A stretch of 64,000 nucleotides of DNA, from the NCBI GenBank assembly GCA_021234155.1, contig JAJEKV010000480.1:64001-128000 (forward strand), in the 5' to 3' direction. Source of the DNA: Isoetes taiwanensis (Eukaryota > Streptophyta > Lycopodiopsida > Isoetales > Isoetaceae). The position numbers were made by a program, and so were the translations under genes. Numbering within the stretch: position 1 is the first letter of the stretch; each line of letters starts with the position of its first letter. The notes under the pieces were generated by a model. The model was given only the letters and a program-made list of their open reading frames with translations. It was not told where the DNA came from and made no database searches. Positions 11,577-23,700 of this stretch are shown piece by piece.

Positions 11577-11848
11577 TTATACCTAAAAACAATTTTGCCC
11601 CTTCGGGGCCAAAAACAAAAACATTACATTACACTTGAATGAGTTGATGTTATATAATTAATAATATGTAGGATGTAAAACATGTAGCATAATAATAAAT
11701 ACAAACTAATACTAACATAAAGCATAACTAACAAACTATAATGTTATACCATAATGTAATTTTATTATATATGCTTTAAAAACATATTATTTATGAATTT
11801 ATTTAGTCATTGGAAATGAGTAAAAGTAGTATGTCAATTTACAAACAC

Positions 11849-13660
11849 TCAATATGGATAGCGACTTAAGATGCGATACACATCTTCGTTGATTTGCCTA
11901 TCAAACAACCTGCAGAGGGCAGTTAGCCTATTTATTTGCGCATGTAATTGCCTCCGCTGGTCTATGTCCAAACGAATGTGCGCATCAAGAATGAAGTTCT
12001 CAATTGAGTTCAATGCATTACAAATTTGTTGCATAGATGCGCGCATGTCATTAATATATCCAACTAACCATAATGACATAACATCAACAAGGTGCTCGCC
12101 ATGTGGGAGTGGTGGTTGCGCTGATGGCAGATGAACTAACTGAACTTGAACTTCAACCGTTGGACTTTCTGGTACTATGATAATTTCCGGCTCCACATCA
12201 TTGTTTACTTCAGGGATGACGGGAACGTCACGTGGAGGTGATGCATTGGGGACTTCTATAACCTGTAAATAAAACAAATTGATAAAATTGAGCAAATATA
12301 AATGCAATGAAATAATATGTTATTATACAAGAAAAATAAAATATGACGTTAAAATATGCGTTCTTATAGTGTTCTATTGAATACCTGTAAGTGTCACTCT
12401 GCTGCAAAAGATGAGTTACAGTTGGTGAGGATAATTTCGTTATCACCCAAATCTCCAACTACAATTGTATTTTTGAGTCTGTCTACAACATGTGCTTCAA
12501 TGATTTCGTCTAAGTCTCCGTTCACAGGGCTGGTGCTCGTCAAAGTACCTTGCGGAATTAGCAAATGGATTACTGTTACGGGCTCTTGATGGGCGTGCTA
12601 GATCATTGGTCGTGGGGTGAGAAAGAATTAATGATAATTTCTCCGAGAATGGGTTCATCATTAGATCATATCTTTGCTTCAACTTTTCTTTTGGTCTACG
12701 TTTTGGCCGTTAGTAGGTATAGCCCATTTGTGTTCGAGATAGTAACTTTCTATTTCTAATCATCTACGTGATTGTGTATGTCAATGGTGGCTTCGACGAT
12801 TGAACATGCAATAATTGGCAAAATGACAGACTTTGATCAGTAAGTTTTTAGGATCTAGACAAACCTCATCTTTGATTTCTCCTGTTCCATATAGCACATA
12901 TTTTTCTTTCACTCTCATCAATTCATCTGATGAGATATTATGCATGCGCAAACTGAAATGAGGCTTTCTAAAGTCCTTTGTGCAATAACCTAGCATACCT
13001 TCAAAGCAATGTAACTTTGTGTCCTCAGCGTCCTGCACATTATTTTAGCTCCAGCTGGCTTTGTGGTGTTCCATCTCATAGCTACTTTGAGTAATGTTGC
13101 AGCACCCTAGACTCCTACTATTTTGAGTCTGGATGTGGCTTGGAAGTGCAAATGATCTAGATTCGATCCACGCTCTGTTGCAACTAATCCTGCACAACAA
13201 TGTTCAATAAAGAACATTTGTGCCCCCAATGCCTATTGTTATGGATACATCTCCACCAACTGGGCCTTTAGTTTTGCATTGTTGCTTGTTCTTCTCTTAC
13301 TTCTTTGTTCTTTTTCTTCTTTCTTTTCTTTGGTTATTTTTGAAATAATCTATGTCACTTGGGCTAGATATATGAATGTTAATCAAATCTGTATCATCAT
13401 CTTCAATAAGAGGTTGCTTTCCTTTTCTTGTCTACTTGACAGGACTGGGTTCTCTAATAGGGCTAGATGGTCCGGGGTCTTGACGTGGCGGAGACTTATT
13501 AAGATGTAATGCATTGCAAAATACCTCGACACGTTCGTTGATTTGGGCCTCTTCAGCTTCTACAACATTTTCTTGTGCATGGTGATTTATCTCATACATA
13601 ATGCCTTCTGCATGTTTCGTGCCATTCTTCTCATTGTAATATCTAGATCTATGCATTAAA
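11849..13660 (-). pseudogene. Decayed HUH-endonuclease gene, Replitron-like
   Basis: Coding-like blocks run along the minus strand. First an acidic N-terminal part (13656 to about 13290, ending in a KERRKRTKK basic patch). Then a block with ATERGSNLDHLHFQAT, where H-L-H (codons at 13146-13154) fits the metal-binding HUH motif. About 55 codons on comes MLGYCTKDFRKPHF (12973-12990 for GYCTKD), fitting the YxxK nucleophile motif III of one-tyrosine rolling-circle Reps. RMHNISSDELMR and a Leu-rich helix follow. Later blocks (12682-12497, about 12580-12390, and a terminal exon about 12262-11849 with a clear TTTATTTACAG acceptor) may belong to the same gene. Stops (for example at about 13440 and 13105) and frameshifts break it. 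Order and spacing match HUH-Y1 enzymes. Assignment to Replitrons is inference from recall of the family pattern. Confidence 0.5.
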
Positions 13661-15490
13661 AAAACAACACAATTGTCAATAACTAGTAATACTAGTAATA
13701 ATACGAGTAATACAAGTAATACTAGTAATAATGTCTACCATAAGAAGTAATACAAGTGTGTTTAATATGCTAGATGTTATAATGCTAGATATTGTAGCAT
13801 AAGATTTTTCCAGACAAACCCTAAAAATGGCCACACTCAAAGGAAGGTCGAAATGTCAAATTTGAAAGAGGAATAGTTATTACAACAAAGGTAAAAAAGC
13901 AACAGATTTTCAACGAGCCACATATTAGGGCAGCATTAGGGTTTGAAGAAGCGAACATGGCAGCTGCTTCCCAGCATATAGTATGGAGTAGAAGGGAACA
14001 TGCAAAGGCAATCTGACTGGTGAAGAGGATGAAAGTAATTGCAAACATCGGATCTCATCGCTGCGTCTAGAATAAACTTAGAAAACAACTGGAAGATCTT
14101 GCTATGGCGGCCAATTTCGTGGCTAGGGCTTAGAATTAATTAGGCAAGGCGATTCGGCACTTAACGAGATAAAGTCATCGCCTGACGGGGCAAACGCAGA
14201 GGCGAATCCAACTCGGGTTTTGCTTGAGACCCAGAAATATATATTCAAAACAAATCATCTCAGCAAGCATAGTAGATTACAGTGCAAGCAGGTTGCGAAA
14301 TTGCCAAAAGGTCCCAGAATTTGCAAAACACGGTCCCTTTTGTTATCAAAAAGGTGAAGCTAATAGATTCAGCACTTTGGCAAAGATGAAGTATGGCTTC
14401 CGGAGATAAAGGTCAGCAACAACAAATCTGAAATCTACCAATGCGATTTCATACCAATAAGATGAACATTCGCCATCAAACAACACAAAAAATAGGGAAA
14501 GACAATAAGCCTTTTCTTATAGTAGTCAAGCTTGCAGTGGCAGAGCTCTAAGCCGGATTTAGAGCTTTCTAGCATGGCTACACACAGGGGATCTAGGGTA
14601 ATTATCCAAAAACATGTTCAGGACGCAATGGAAATATATATTCTTATGAGAATGTTTGCTGCAACCGAGAAGTCTGTGGGATGAATGGAGTGAGAGGCTT
14701 GCATGATTTTTGGGTTTGAAGAAGAATATCTAGCATCTTGATGAAGAAGAAAAGATCTCGTGCTAGAAAAGGATCGATGGTAGATATTGATGTCAAATAC
14801 CTTGCATGAATCTTGTAGAGTGTTAAACAGAATGAGAAATGAATATCTAGTATTTTCCTCGTAGTCTTGTGAACCTCTGACACTGTAAAATAGAATCAAG
14901 AATGAATGAGGAATGAATGCTTTTTCGCCATGCTCATGCTTTTTCACCATACTCATGCTACATCCAAACACGAATAAAACAAAAAAAGCGTATTTATGTC
15001 TACCATCAACATACATGGCCCGTCCCGTGAAGAAACTTTTAAGCACTTTACAATTCAGTTTAAGTGAAGAGAATGGACAAAACAACAAATTTAGATAGCA
15101 AAGTACTAATAATTTGAGGTTAACATCTTAAATAATATGTTCACATAAAATTTTCACCAAAAATCATTATTATTATGATAAATTCGAGAATATTCTGGGC
15201 CAAATTGCCCGTCGGAGGGGTCGGCCTAAAATTTTTGCCGAGTTACATGTCCAAAAGAAATTAAACGAAGTTCTCCTTCGGTGGCATTGGCGTTGTTCGG
15301 GATCCGGACTTCTCTAAGTCGTGACTCATGTTGTCGTTGGGATCGAGAACCTTCTAAGTTTGGTGATTCATACGACGCCGCCCTCTTGAACCTTGTGAGT
15401 CATTTGCTCCACCTATCCGTTGACCTCGAAGTAATGAACATAAGTATTTTTAACATGCTGCAACCAAAGAAATGTTTGGTACCTAGTGGA
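13660..15490. other. Intergenic DNA, nothing firmly identified
   Basis: Short direct repeats of ACTAGTAAT type occur at 13675-13735. The longest frame (14618-15088, minus, 156 codons) shows a small internal duplication and no known domain; its composition gives no support for a gene. Part of this stretch may be upstream sequence of the HUH pseudogene. Confidence 0.35.
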
Positions 15491-15494
15491 ATAT

Positions 15495-16000
15495 TTACCT
15501 GTTGAAATCTCCCTCGAAGTTCCTTGCACCAGAAAAGTCTATCCCTGTCGCATGCCTAAGACGGGAGTCCATACTACGTCTACCGACCTCAATATTCTCG
15601 CGAGCACGTGGAGGTCGATAATCAAAGCCGTAGTCAACACTATGTCGATGGGGTATAGGAATTTGAAAATTTTGGGGAGGCCGTCTTCTCTTAGGTCTTT
15701 GGTGTAAAAGAGGTAAAGTATGCTTGCACTTGTTCTCTCTCAGCAGGAGACATATTTGCGAGGAAGGCAGGGAGCTGCAGAGGAGCTGCAAAAACCACAA
15801 ATATCATGCAAAAAACAAACCACTTATCTTTAAAAAAACCTATCTTAATACCCAAACTTGTTGCTGTAGTGACAGGTGGAGGATGGCTACTCGAAGCATT
15901 GGCAACATTGCCCCTATCTCGTGGAGTCCTCCTCCTATTTTCTCCAAACTCTTCCCTTTCCTCTACACGACTAAACTCCATGCATAAATCTACATACCTA
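15495..16000 (-). pseudogene. Unrecognised intron-containing coding fragment
   Basis: On the minus strand a stretch starting MEFSRVEEREEFGENRRR (about 15979) runs to a possible splice site near ACAAGTTTGG. About 50 bp later a strong acceptor TTGTGGTTTTTGCAG introduces PAFLANMSPAEREQVQAYF. After a frame change it continues as an Arg/Pro-rich part (YGFDYRPPRARENIEVGRR). The acceptor and sustained codon-like composition suggest a once-coding gene, perhaps an accessory protein of a transposon. I do not recognise the family. Confidence 0.3.
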
Positions 16001-16455
16001 ATTAGAGGGTAAAGCATAAAAAAAAAATGCTTACCTTCACATTCGCCTTTGTCATCCTCTTTATGAGTGCGATTATGATTAACCATGTAGAAAACTAGCA
16101 CATCTAGGTCAAAAGAAATTATGGGAGAAACATTTGATGAGTATAAATAATGTTGCAATAATAGGATGAATTGCAGGTTACGTGTTCAAGTACTTACAAA
16201 CTATACTGATCCTAAACAATACTTTGATGGCTCGAAATAATAGCATCAATGAGCCTTGGCGTAAGCTTCTGCGGTGTGCAAGGCGGAGGCGGATGCATAA
16301 TGCCCCGAATATCGGATCAGGAGAAAGATACCCACAATGACCAAGTCCGCTAAGAGTTGAGCCTCCCTCATGACTATATTAATTTCAACATAACGAAAAT
16401 TAGCATGAGAAAGGAAGAGAAAATTAGGGTGCATTTGCACCCACCATGTTTAGGT

Positions 16456-16555
16456 CAGTTACTTTTGACCTTTAAGTTAAAATATTAAAATAATCTTAAA
16501 TATATTATCGTATTTTTCCCTTTGAACAAATATCTTTGAACAAATACCTAAATAA
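16456..16555 (+). repeat. Dispersed repeat shared with 29.01-29.10 kb
   Basis: A roughly 95 bp segment starting CTTTTGACCTTTAAGTTAAA and ending TTTGAACAAATATCTTT recurs in direct orientation at 29007-29095 with scattered substitutions. The two copies bracket the LTR element, but the left one lies 1.3 kb outside it, so they are not its target duplication. Confidence 0.7.
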
Positions 16556-17222
16556 TGGGTGCACGTGCACCCATCGTCTTGTGGTATTTGTTAGAGCCAC
16601 GGGCGCCTGGCGGGCGCTGCGGCCGCGCTGGCGCTGTTTGTTTGGTCGTCTGCGTGCCGTGAAGGGTGGCGCCTGGGAGGTGCAGTGATGGGTGGCGCCT
16701 GAGAAGGAGCGCTTCAGTCTAGTGAGGATGCACCTCCTCTAAGCGACTTCCCTGGGCGTTTTCCTGAACGCCGCCTTCCCTGCGCGCCTGGGTGATTGGC
16801 GTTCGGGCCTATTGGATGCGCCTGTTTCCGACTTCAGCGGTGCCCTCAGGGCCACCGCCTTTCACCGGTAGTCGCGTGGGTTTAGGGACTTGACACATTT
16901 CACGGTGGCGGCTCTTATGGTCTAGTGGTTTGATCGAGCTCGCCGATGGGGTCAGCACTAGGATCTTTGCACCGGCATCTATTTGCTTTTCGGGTTTTAG
17001 CGAGAAGAGAGGGAGATTTAGCGGCGTCGCGTAAGCTTGCACCGATCCCTCGACACCCAGTTGTGAAGAGGTTCTGGGTTGGGGCGTTTGGTGAAGTTAC
17101 GTTTGTTGGAGGTATGCTTGTTGCTTCTTGCAATAGCATGGGTTTTGAATCACGTAGTCATCCACGGGCAAATGATTTTTCCCATGTGGTTTTAATCACG
17201 GGCCATGGTGATTATACTTTAT
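16556..17222. other. G/C-rich degraded DNA, possible body of a short retroposon
   Basis: Rich in GGCGCCTGG-type words. At about 16915-16935 the sequence ATGGTCTAGTGGTTTGA resembles a tRNA-type A box, and the segment runs on into the LINE-type 3' tail at 17.22 kb, so a SINE borrowing a LINE tail is conceivable. The nearest B-box-like word lies more than 200 bp away, which does not fit a tRNA head. Confidence 0.25.
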
Positions 17223-17223
17223 T

Positions 17224-17342
17224 TTGTTTGTAAGGGCTTGGTCCATGTTGCAGTTGGGACTTGGTCCGCTTTTGTACTTGGGTCCCATAACCCGATTGGG
17301 TTTCATGGGCGTTAAAATTTCTTCCTTCCTTCCTTCCTTCTT
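17224..17342 (+). mobile_element. LINE-type 3' tail with (TTCC)n end
   Basis: Contains TTGTACTTGGGTCCCATA, then the hairpin AACCCGATTGGGTT, TTCATGGGCGTTAAAA and a TTCC run. The same order of parts ends the LINE at 8.7 kb and three more copies at 40.8, 42.5 and 45.5 kb. Only the 3' end is present, as expected for a 5'-truncated LINE insertion or a SINE that shares a LINE tail. Confidence 0.7.
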
Positions 17343-17429
17343 ATACTTGCAAGACTTAGGCATGATAGGGCACCCTTCTTTTTCTATTCGTTTTCAAAAG
17401 GGGGTGATCCCTTCGTATATATGTATGTG

Positions 17430-17840
17430 GTGCATCAAACTCTAGGTTGCCATATTATCAAACCCTGTATATCATGCATGGAACCCTAAATTATGCCACG
17501 TGGCATTTTTAGTGCCACATCATGAAACCCTATATTGTGCGTGCCACATCATCAAACCCTAGATTGCCACGTGGCGATGTCGTATTGCCCTCATCATTTT
17601 AAGTGCCATGTCATCAAACCCTAGCTTGTATGTACCACATCATCAAACCCTAGATTGTGCCACATGGCATTTACAATCTAGGGTTTGATGATATAATTTA
17701 AAGTGTCATGTCATCAAACCCTAGATTGTGTGCAGTGCCACATCATCAAACCCTAGATTGTGCCATAGGGCATTTACAATCTAGGGTTTGATGATATGGC
17801 ACACACAATCTAGGGTTTGATGTCGACTGGCACTTTAGAT
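17430..17840. repeat. Array of CATCAAACCCTAGATTGTG words in both orientations
   Basis: Eight or more direct copies of the word, several decayed, and three inverted copies (CAATCTAGGGTTTGATG) alternate with GCCACGTGGCATTT-like inverted pairs. Units are about 35-50 bp. The AAACCCTA core resembles the plant telomere unit, but the longer conserved word shows this is a separate minisatellite. It ends 20 bp before the left LTR. Confidence 0.75.
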
Positions 17841-17861
17841 GAAGTTATGATGTATGTATGT

Positions 17862-19476
17862 TGTGGCGTTTCAAAGACGATATCACGGTCCGGGGCGTAT
17901 CTTGCTGCGTCACTAAAATCGGCGCATACCACCCACTCCAACCGGCGTGCGCCCGGCGTGTAGCGGTGAGTAGCCCTAGGGGGCAACTTGCTAGGTATGT
18001 GCATTTCTTATTAATGTGCACATGCACATTTATTAAGGTGCACACATTTCCATGTGGGCACATTTAGGTGCACACATTTCCATGTAGGCACATTTGGCCA
18101 CCTAGCCATTAAAGGCAAGTGGGCCCATTTCCAATTATCCCACATGCCTAAAGGGATAATTGGAAACCCTAAGCCCCAACCCTTGCCTATTTAAGTAGGA
18201 GAACCCTAACTTGCCCATTTTCGTTCCTAGGGTTTTAGAGCTCGTTTTGGTGCTCTAGGAGTCAAAAACCGCCTCCCGGTGACTGGATGCGAGAGAATGG
18301 CACCATTAGTTTCCCTTGATTAAAGCGGTTCGAGAGGGATGGTGAAACTTCGCCAGGAGGAGCAACTCATGGATCGGGGTATGTAGTCGATTTAATGGTC
18401 TAAACCGTTTTCGGTCATTGTATCGATGGGTTTAGCCTATTAAATCGCCTTTAGCGACTATCTAGATCTCTAGATGAGTAGATGCAGACTCTAACTAAAA
18501 GAACCTAACTCTATGATATAGATTAGATCTATGTTCTTTAGTTCTTCTACATGTGATATATGGATGATGTATCTCGTGAACTCCTTGTATTGGGAAGGGG
18601 TAGAGACTTCAAGCTTGGTAGTAGATGCTCCTAGATTAGCCTCTCTAGCACACCATAGATTCGCCTGTGTACAAGAGCCACACCTGGTTGTGGGTGAAGG
18701 GGGCCGACCGGCTAGAAGGAGGTTCGTGTTCGACTCTTGAGCGATCCCTACGGTGTGTAAGGCCCTCACAGGGGATCATTGTGACTAGGTCTAATGGCTT
18801 ACCACCAGGTGTGGGTAAGGCATGGGCTCGACACCGTGAAGTGGTGTTCATGACTTTCCGATTGGGTTCGGTCGAATCACGGGCGGTGGCCCTCTAGTCA
18901 CCTTGGAGTCGGCATGTAGATCTCCGGAGGGAGTGATCCCTACACCGCCCCCATCGAAATGGGATGATGACCCGGGAGTAGCCCTTTTGGCTATGCATCC
19001 CGTGAACTCTGGTCGGAGTCCAGGCACTTTTCAACCTACTCAGTGTGCAAAGTGAGGGGCGGATGGAGTGGACAACCCTATGCCATGTTCTTATGCCGGC
19101 CAAATCCATTGCCATGAATTGCATGCGCAATGAACTCACGGAGACCCAAGCCGTCGATCATCCCTTTGAGTCGAGAGCCTTGGGTAGGATTCCCTATGTG
19201 TGATGCTGATCTTTGTCTATGCAGGATATGTGGAGGACCATCCTTCGCGTGATGGTCATATGATGTTGATGTATGTACTACGACATGTATGTTTTCGCTT
19301 CATGACTAGGTAGGCCCCGAGGGAGGCAGGGGTAAAGGACCCCTTCATTCTTCCCACTGGAACTCTTCAAGGTTGCGGTGATCGTGGAAGGGCCCTATAT
19401 TAGCATGGGCTGGTATGGGGGATGAACTCTGTTTTGTATCACGGTGAGTGCACCGTATATGAGTAGGGGCGTCACA
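17862..19476 (+). repeat. Left LTR (5' LTR)
   Basis: Starts TGTGGCG and ends GTCACA, so it has the TG...CA form. CTATTTAAGTAGG at about 18188 is a good TATA-type promoter candidate, followed by CTAACTTGCCC and the start of the likely R region. Long blocks match the right LTR exactly, separated by short discordant patches that sit mostly in CG-rich words. Confidence 0.75.
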
Positions 19477-20329
19477 TATGTCCTTTAAGCTTATAAAATT
19501 TAAAAAAGAAATTTTTTTCTCATTTTGTAGTTTATGCTAAGCTAATGCTTGATTAAGTGGTAATTCGAATCTTAGCTTAATAAAACTAAAAGGATCTAGC
19601 TAGATTGGTAATAAAACTAAAAAGAATTTTCAATCTCTTTGAACCTTCATTTTGAAAAAGAAGACATTGATGGCGACTTTGAGAAGTTATAAAATTTGAA
19701 CCTCTTAGCCTAGGATCTAGCTAGATTAGTCTAGTTGAACCCCCTTAAAAAAACCCGAGTAGCGGTGAACTGAACCCCCCACCAACCCCCCAAACCCCCC
19801 GTGCCAAGGGCATCGTTTGGCGTTTGAATTATAATTCTTAATTAGATTTAAGCTTTAATAATGTTAGATAATATTAATGGCTAAGCCTTAGATTTAGAAC
19901 CAAGGCCCTTAAGCTAGATAGAGGCGGCATCTCGATAGACACCGGGACTCGGATCGACATGATCAATTCAAACGAACCCTTCGACTTTTCGACAAGCGAG
20001 GCCAAGGAGGCCAAAGAAGGAAATAGGAAGAGGAGAGGGACGAGCGAGGAGCGGGAGGCCAAGGCTCAAAAAGCGAAAGCTGGTCCAACATTTTGAAGAC
20101 TCAACGACTGCTTATTTATTCATGCGGCAGTAACCCTCATGAGGGAAGGCATGTAATTAGCTAGTTTAATTAAGGGAGATCCCGGTAGATATGTTGTAAA
20201 TAATCAATAATTTTGTTAATACATGATAATTTTGAGTAGTTTATGTGTCAAATCTTGCTTAATTAGGACGAAGTTAGCAAGTAGTAGTTTTATTTTAGTA
20301 AAATAGGATACTCTCGGACCAAAAGTGTG

Positions 20330-20640
20330 ATGTCTCACGGCTAGCGCTGGTCATAAAAAAAAAAAGTTAGTTTTGAAGCGGCGCAAATTTGTGAGACCTC
20401 GCCCAAACTTGACCAAAACAGCTCCAAATTGACCCAATAGGGGGTCGATTACGCCTAATTTGATGAGCCCATCACCCTTACACCATTAGTTTACCCAAAT
20501 TAGACACCTTTGATCGAAATGAGACTGATGTCTCACATTTCATGCTCAGTCGCAAAACAAAAAAGTTTAGTTTTGAAGCGGGCGCAACACCGTGAACCTC
20601 AAACTTTGAACCTCCATAACTTGAGCTCTGAGCTCAAATC
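20330..20640. repeat. Diverged tandem duplication inside the LTR element
   Basis: GTGATGTCTCACGG followed by AAAAAGTTAGTTTTGAAGCG (20330-20380) recurs about 200 bp later as CTGATGTCTCACATT and TTTAGTTTTGAAGCGGGCG. Noncoding as far as can be seen. Confidence 0.55.
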
Positions 20641-20799
20641 GTCGTCTGAAAATTGTTGCAATAGGACCATTAGATAGCCTAGAATCCATTCATGACCTCA
20701 AATTAGGCTAGAAATGTCAAACCCTAGCCCAAATTGAACAAAATTGCCCAAACCCTTGAATTGTTTTTTCCAAACTGTAGTTTGTTTGTAGATAAAGCC

Positions 20800-23700
20800 T
20801 ACCCATTAGTAGCTCATAAAGTATTGCTCTCGCTCGAAGCTGATACCTTACTCCTAGATAGAAGTGCCCAAGAACACCCCTTTGTTATAGTCATCTAGAC
20901 CTCGGATAGCAACCCAAGTCCAGCTAATGATTACATCACCTCCTCTGCTCATGCCAAAGGCATAAACCTTGACCTAATTATGTGTCCTTCTAATAGAGTT
21001 TGACTTATATAGCCGCCACATTGACCTCCCTATTGCCGGGGTACCTAGAAAGGAGCTAGAGTCTAGAGCGCCCCAAGCCGCTCCATGTGTAGAGATTGGA
21101 CTCCCCAAACCAACTTTGTTAGGACCTTAGGGTATGCCTCAAACATCATGGAGGTTTTGCAAAACAACCCTCATTTCATGCCATACCACGCGTCCTAATA
21201 TCCATAGACTTGTAGATTATAGATATGTCTCGATGTCTTTGCTCGAGCCACCTTGCTTGCTTATAGAGCCCGAATGTTGTAGGAGAGCCCTTCAAGTAGA
21301 CCTTAGACTCTAGGAAATCTGGCGTTGCTTTCGGAAATACGGGGCGAGCCCTGAAGAAAGAGCTTGAGGCGCAACTCCTTGAAGACATCAAGGTCCCGGC
21401 CGATGTCTGACGGATAAGGAGGAGGCCGGAAGAAAAGAGAGAGAGGGAAGCACAATGACAAACACCTCCAGACAAGCGGGTAGAACGGGGACACCATAGG
21501 CCTATCATCAATCTTCATCAAATGGGAAGAATATTTGGTAACCAGCGGCATCAAGAATTTTCTAGGTGTCAACCTCCGGCTATCACGGCGAGGGTCACAT
21601 CGGAAAGAGGATCTCGGCCTTCACCGACTCAGCACATAAGTTTCAAATGGAGGAATGCAAAGGCAGCAAAATATAGGTGCGGGAAGGCGTTAGACATCGA
21701 TGCTTTGGCGTTAGCATCCACGAGCTAGGGCGAGGGCATAACCTTCCGTCGAGGAGAGAAGTCATGGCGACACGAGGAGATAGGAACCCGGAGAAGACCA
21801 CCTCGACTTGCGGCCCGCCAGCTCAAAGCAAATGTCGAACCGCGCCAACAAAAGGCGACCAAGCTAGGCAACCACAAAGCACCTAAGGCTGACCAAGATG
21901 AGCTTCCGGCTCCCTTGCACCAGCCGAGGAGACCCGCGAGGGAGGAGCGCATATCGGGGAACATCTCGGGCTCGAAGGCCTATATCAACACGCAGGGACA
22001 AGATCAGGAGGAGAATATTCCGGCTCGAACAAAATTCGGACCGGGAACACCTAGAAACCAAAAGGATGTCGGCTTTTATCACCCGGCCAAGGAGTGCGAG
22101 ACTTCGAATGGATAGGACCCAAAGGGCCGGAGGAGGCGACCTAGCAGCCAGATACAAAATCGCGCCAAAGCGACCGGAAGGAGCCATGGTAAGGGCAATG
22201 GAGATGACCACACTTCTAGGCACGGGGAGGCACCTCAGAATGAAGCAAAGCCTAAGCAGCGAAGTCGCACTCGAAATTCAACTGGGAGGAATGACATTGC
22301 ACGCCTCTGACCACGATCTCGAGCTTGAAGACATCCAAGAATGCCCAACCGCAATAGCTAGGTGATCCCTTTAGCGATCAGCGGCCGCGCACATCGGCAA
22401 CCTTGCAGCGACACCGCCATGTAGGGGCGTTGGCCGATCCGCGCATTCCTCCGCGGCGAATATACACATTAAGGAGGAGCACCTTTCTCAAGGGATCACA
22501 TCGGCGAACACTCTTACTTAAGAATCGGCGTGGACGGAAGCTCGGATCAGACATGAAGCTCAACAATGGTAGCAGCATCTCAAGGAATCCCGGAGTCAAC
22601 CGGAGCGAAGAAGATGCGACAAAACCAAAGAGTCAAAAGCGATAGAAGGAGGGAAACCTAAAGGAGTATAAACAACTAAGTAGATCTTCGTAGTTGTTTT
22701 GAAAAAGTCGATGAATTAAAATCCCAATGTAAATGCATATATGTCTATTGTATATCTCGGTGCTCCACCGAGATCTGATGGAGAAACATGAGTTTAGAGT
22801 CATGTTTTACGGTTTAAGCGCTTAGAGGGAAGCTCCTTCGCCGACTACCAAAAGAGGAAGCATAGAAGCACAATTATAGCCCAAGATCAAAATGGAAGAG
22901 CAAGTACGAGGGAGAAGCGGACCGGGAGGCCAAACAAACCGCCGACTCCAAACACTTAGGAAGTGGCTGAAGTAGAAGACAACTTCGTCCACCTAATGTC
23001 CGGAATAAGAGATAATACCGGTCATGTCAAGATCATGTTGCACGGGGACATCGTCGGGGCTTAACACTACATCTTGTGGCGGCGGCAACACTTAGCGAAC
23101 TTATGACACAGTGGCCTCAACAATAGAAGAAAGAAGAGCCCCGACATCAATGAGCCAACTAAGAAGACAACATCTCGGCGACCATAATTCCACCTTGTGG
23201 TAATATGGGGGGAATGCGCTATGACACGTGGATTAGATGGAGATGCACTTACAAAGGCAAGCGGCGAGGAGATATGCCTTCAACAACTAGGGTGATAGCC
23301 GTCGGTACTCCTACCGATAATTAGAGAGAAGAAGCCGATCATATCTCCGGAGCATGTGGCGTCAAAGCGCCCAAGGTAGAAGCATTCGACACCTTAGCGA
23401 CAAGGATAGCAACTAAAGCACCTTGGCAAAAAAGAGTTCAAGATAATAGCCGGGCTATTCAGCGACAAAAGTATATCTAAAGGCGGTACTTCTTCAACGC
23501 AAAGGGGTCAAGCTGCTTGTGAGATAAGGATCCATCATCCGAACAAGCGGACCATCGGGGGAGGAGAGTCATGATGCCTTACTTGCCAAAGAGCCGAAAT
23601 GCATAGAAGGACAAAGGTCGAGGAGGCGAAAAGATGGAGAAGTGCTAGCAACCGACTTCTTCCACGAGCTTCCCGGAGGCAGCAGGAGGATCAAAGCCCG

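Noticed and set aside
14618-15088. 156-codon minus-strand frame as a gene
   Set aside because: No domain, splice border or conserved pattern, and an internal duplication in low-complexity DNA explains part of its length.
16905-17160. tRNA-type promoter of a SINE
   Set aside because: The A-box-like word at about 16920 and the B-box-like word at about 17143 are over 200 bp apart, far beyond tRNA spacing.
17430-17840. Interstitial telomere repeat
   Set aside because: AAACCCTA occurs only as part of a longer conserved word and never as consecutive 7 bp units.
21898-22365. 155-codon Arg-rich plus-strand frame as a Gag or host gene
   Set aside because: CGG-rich DNA gives long frames by chance; overlapping frames of similar length occur on the other strand and no motif is present.
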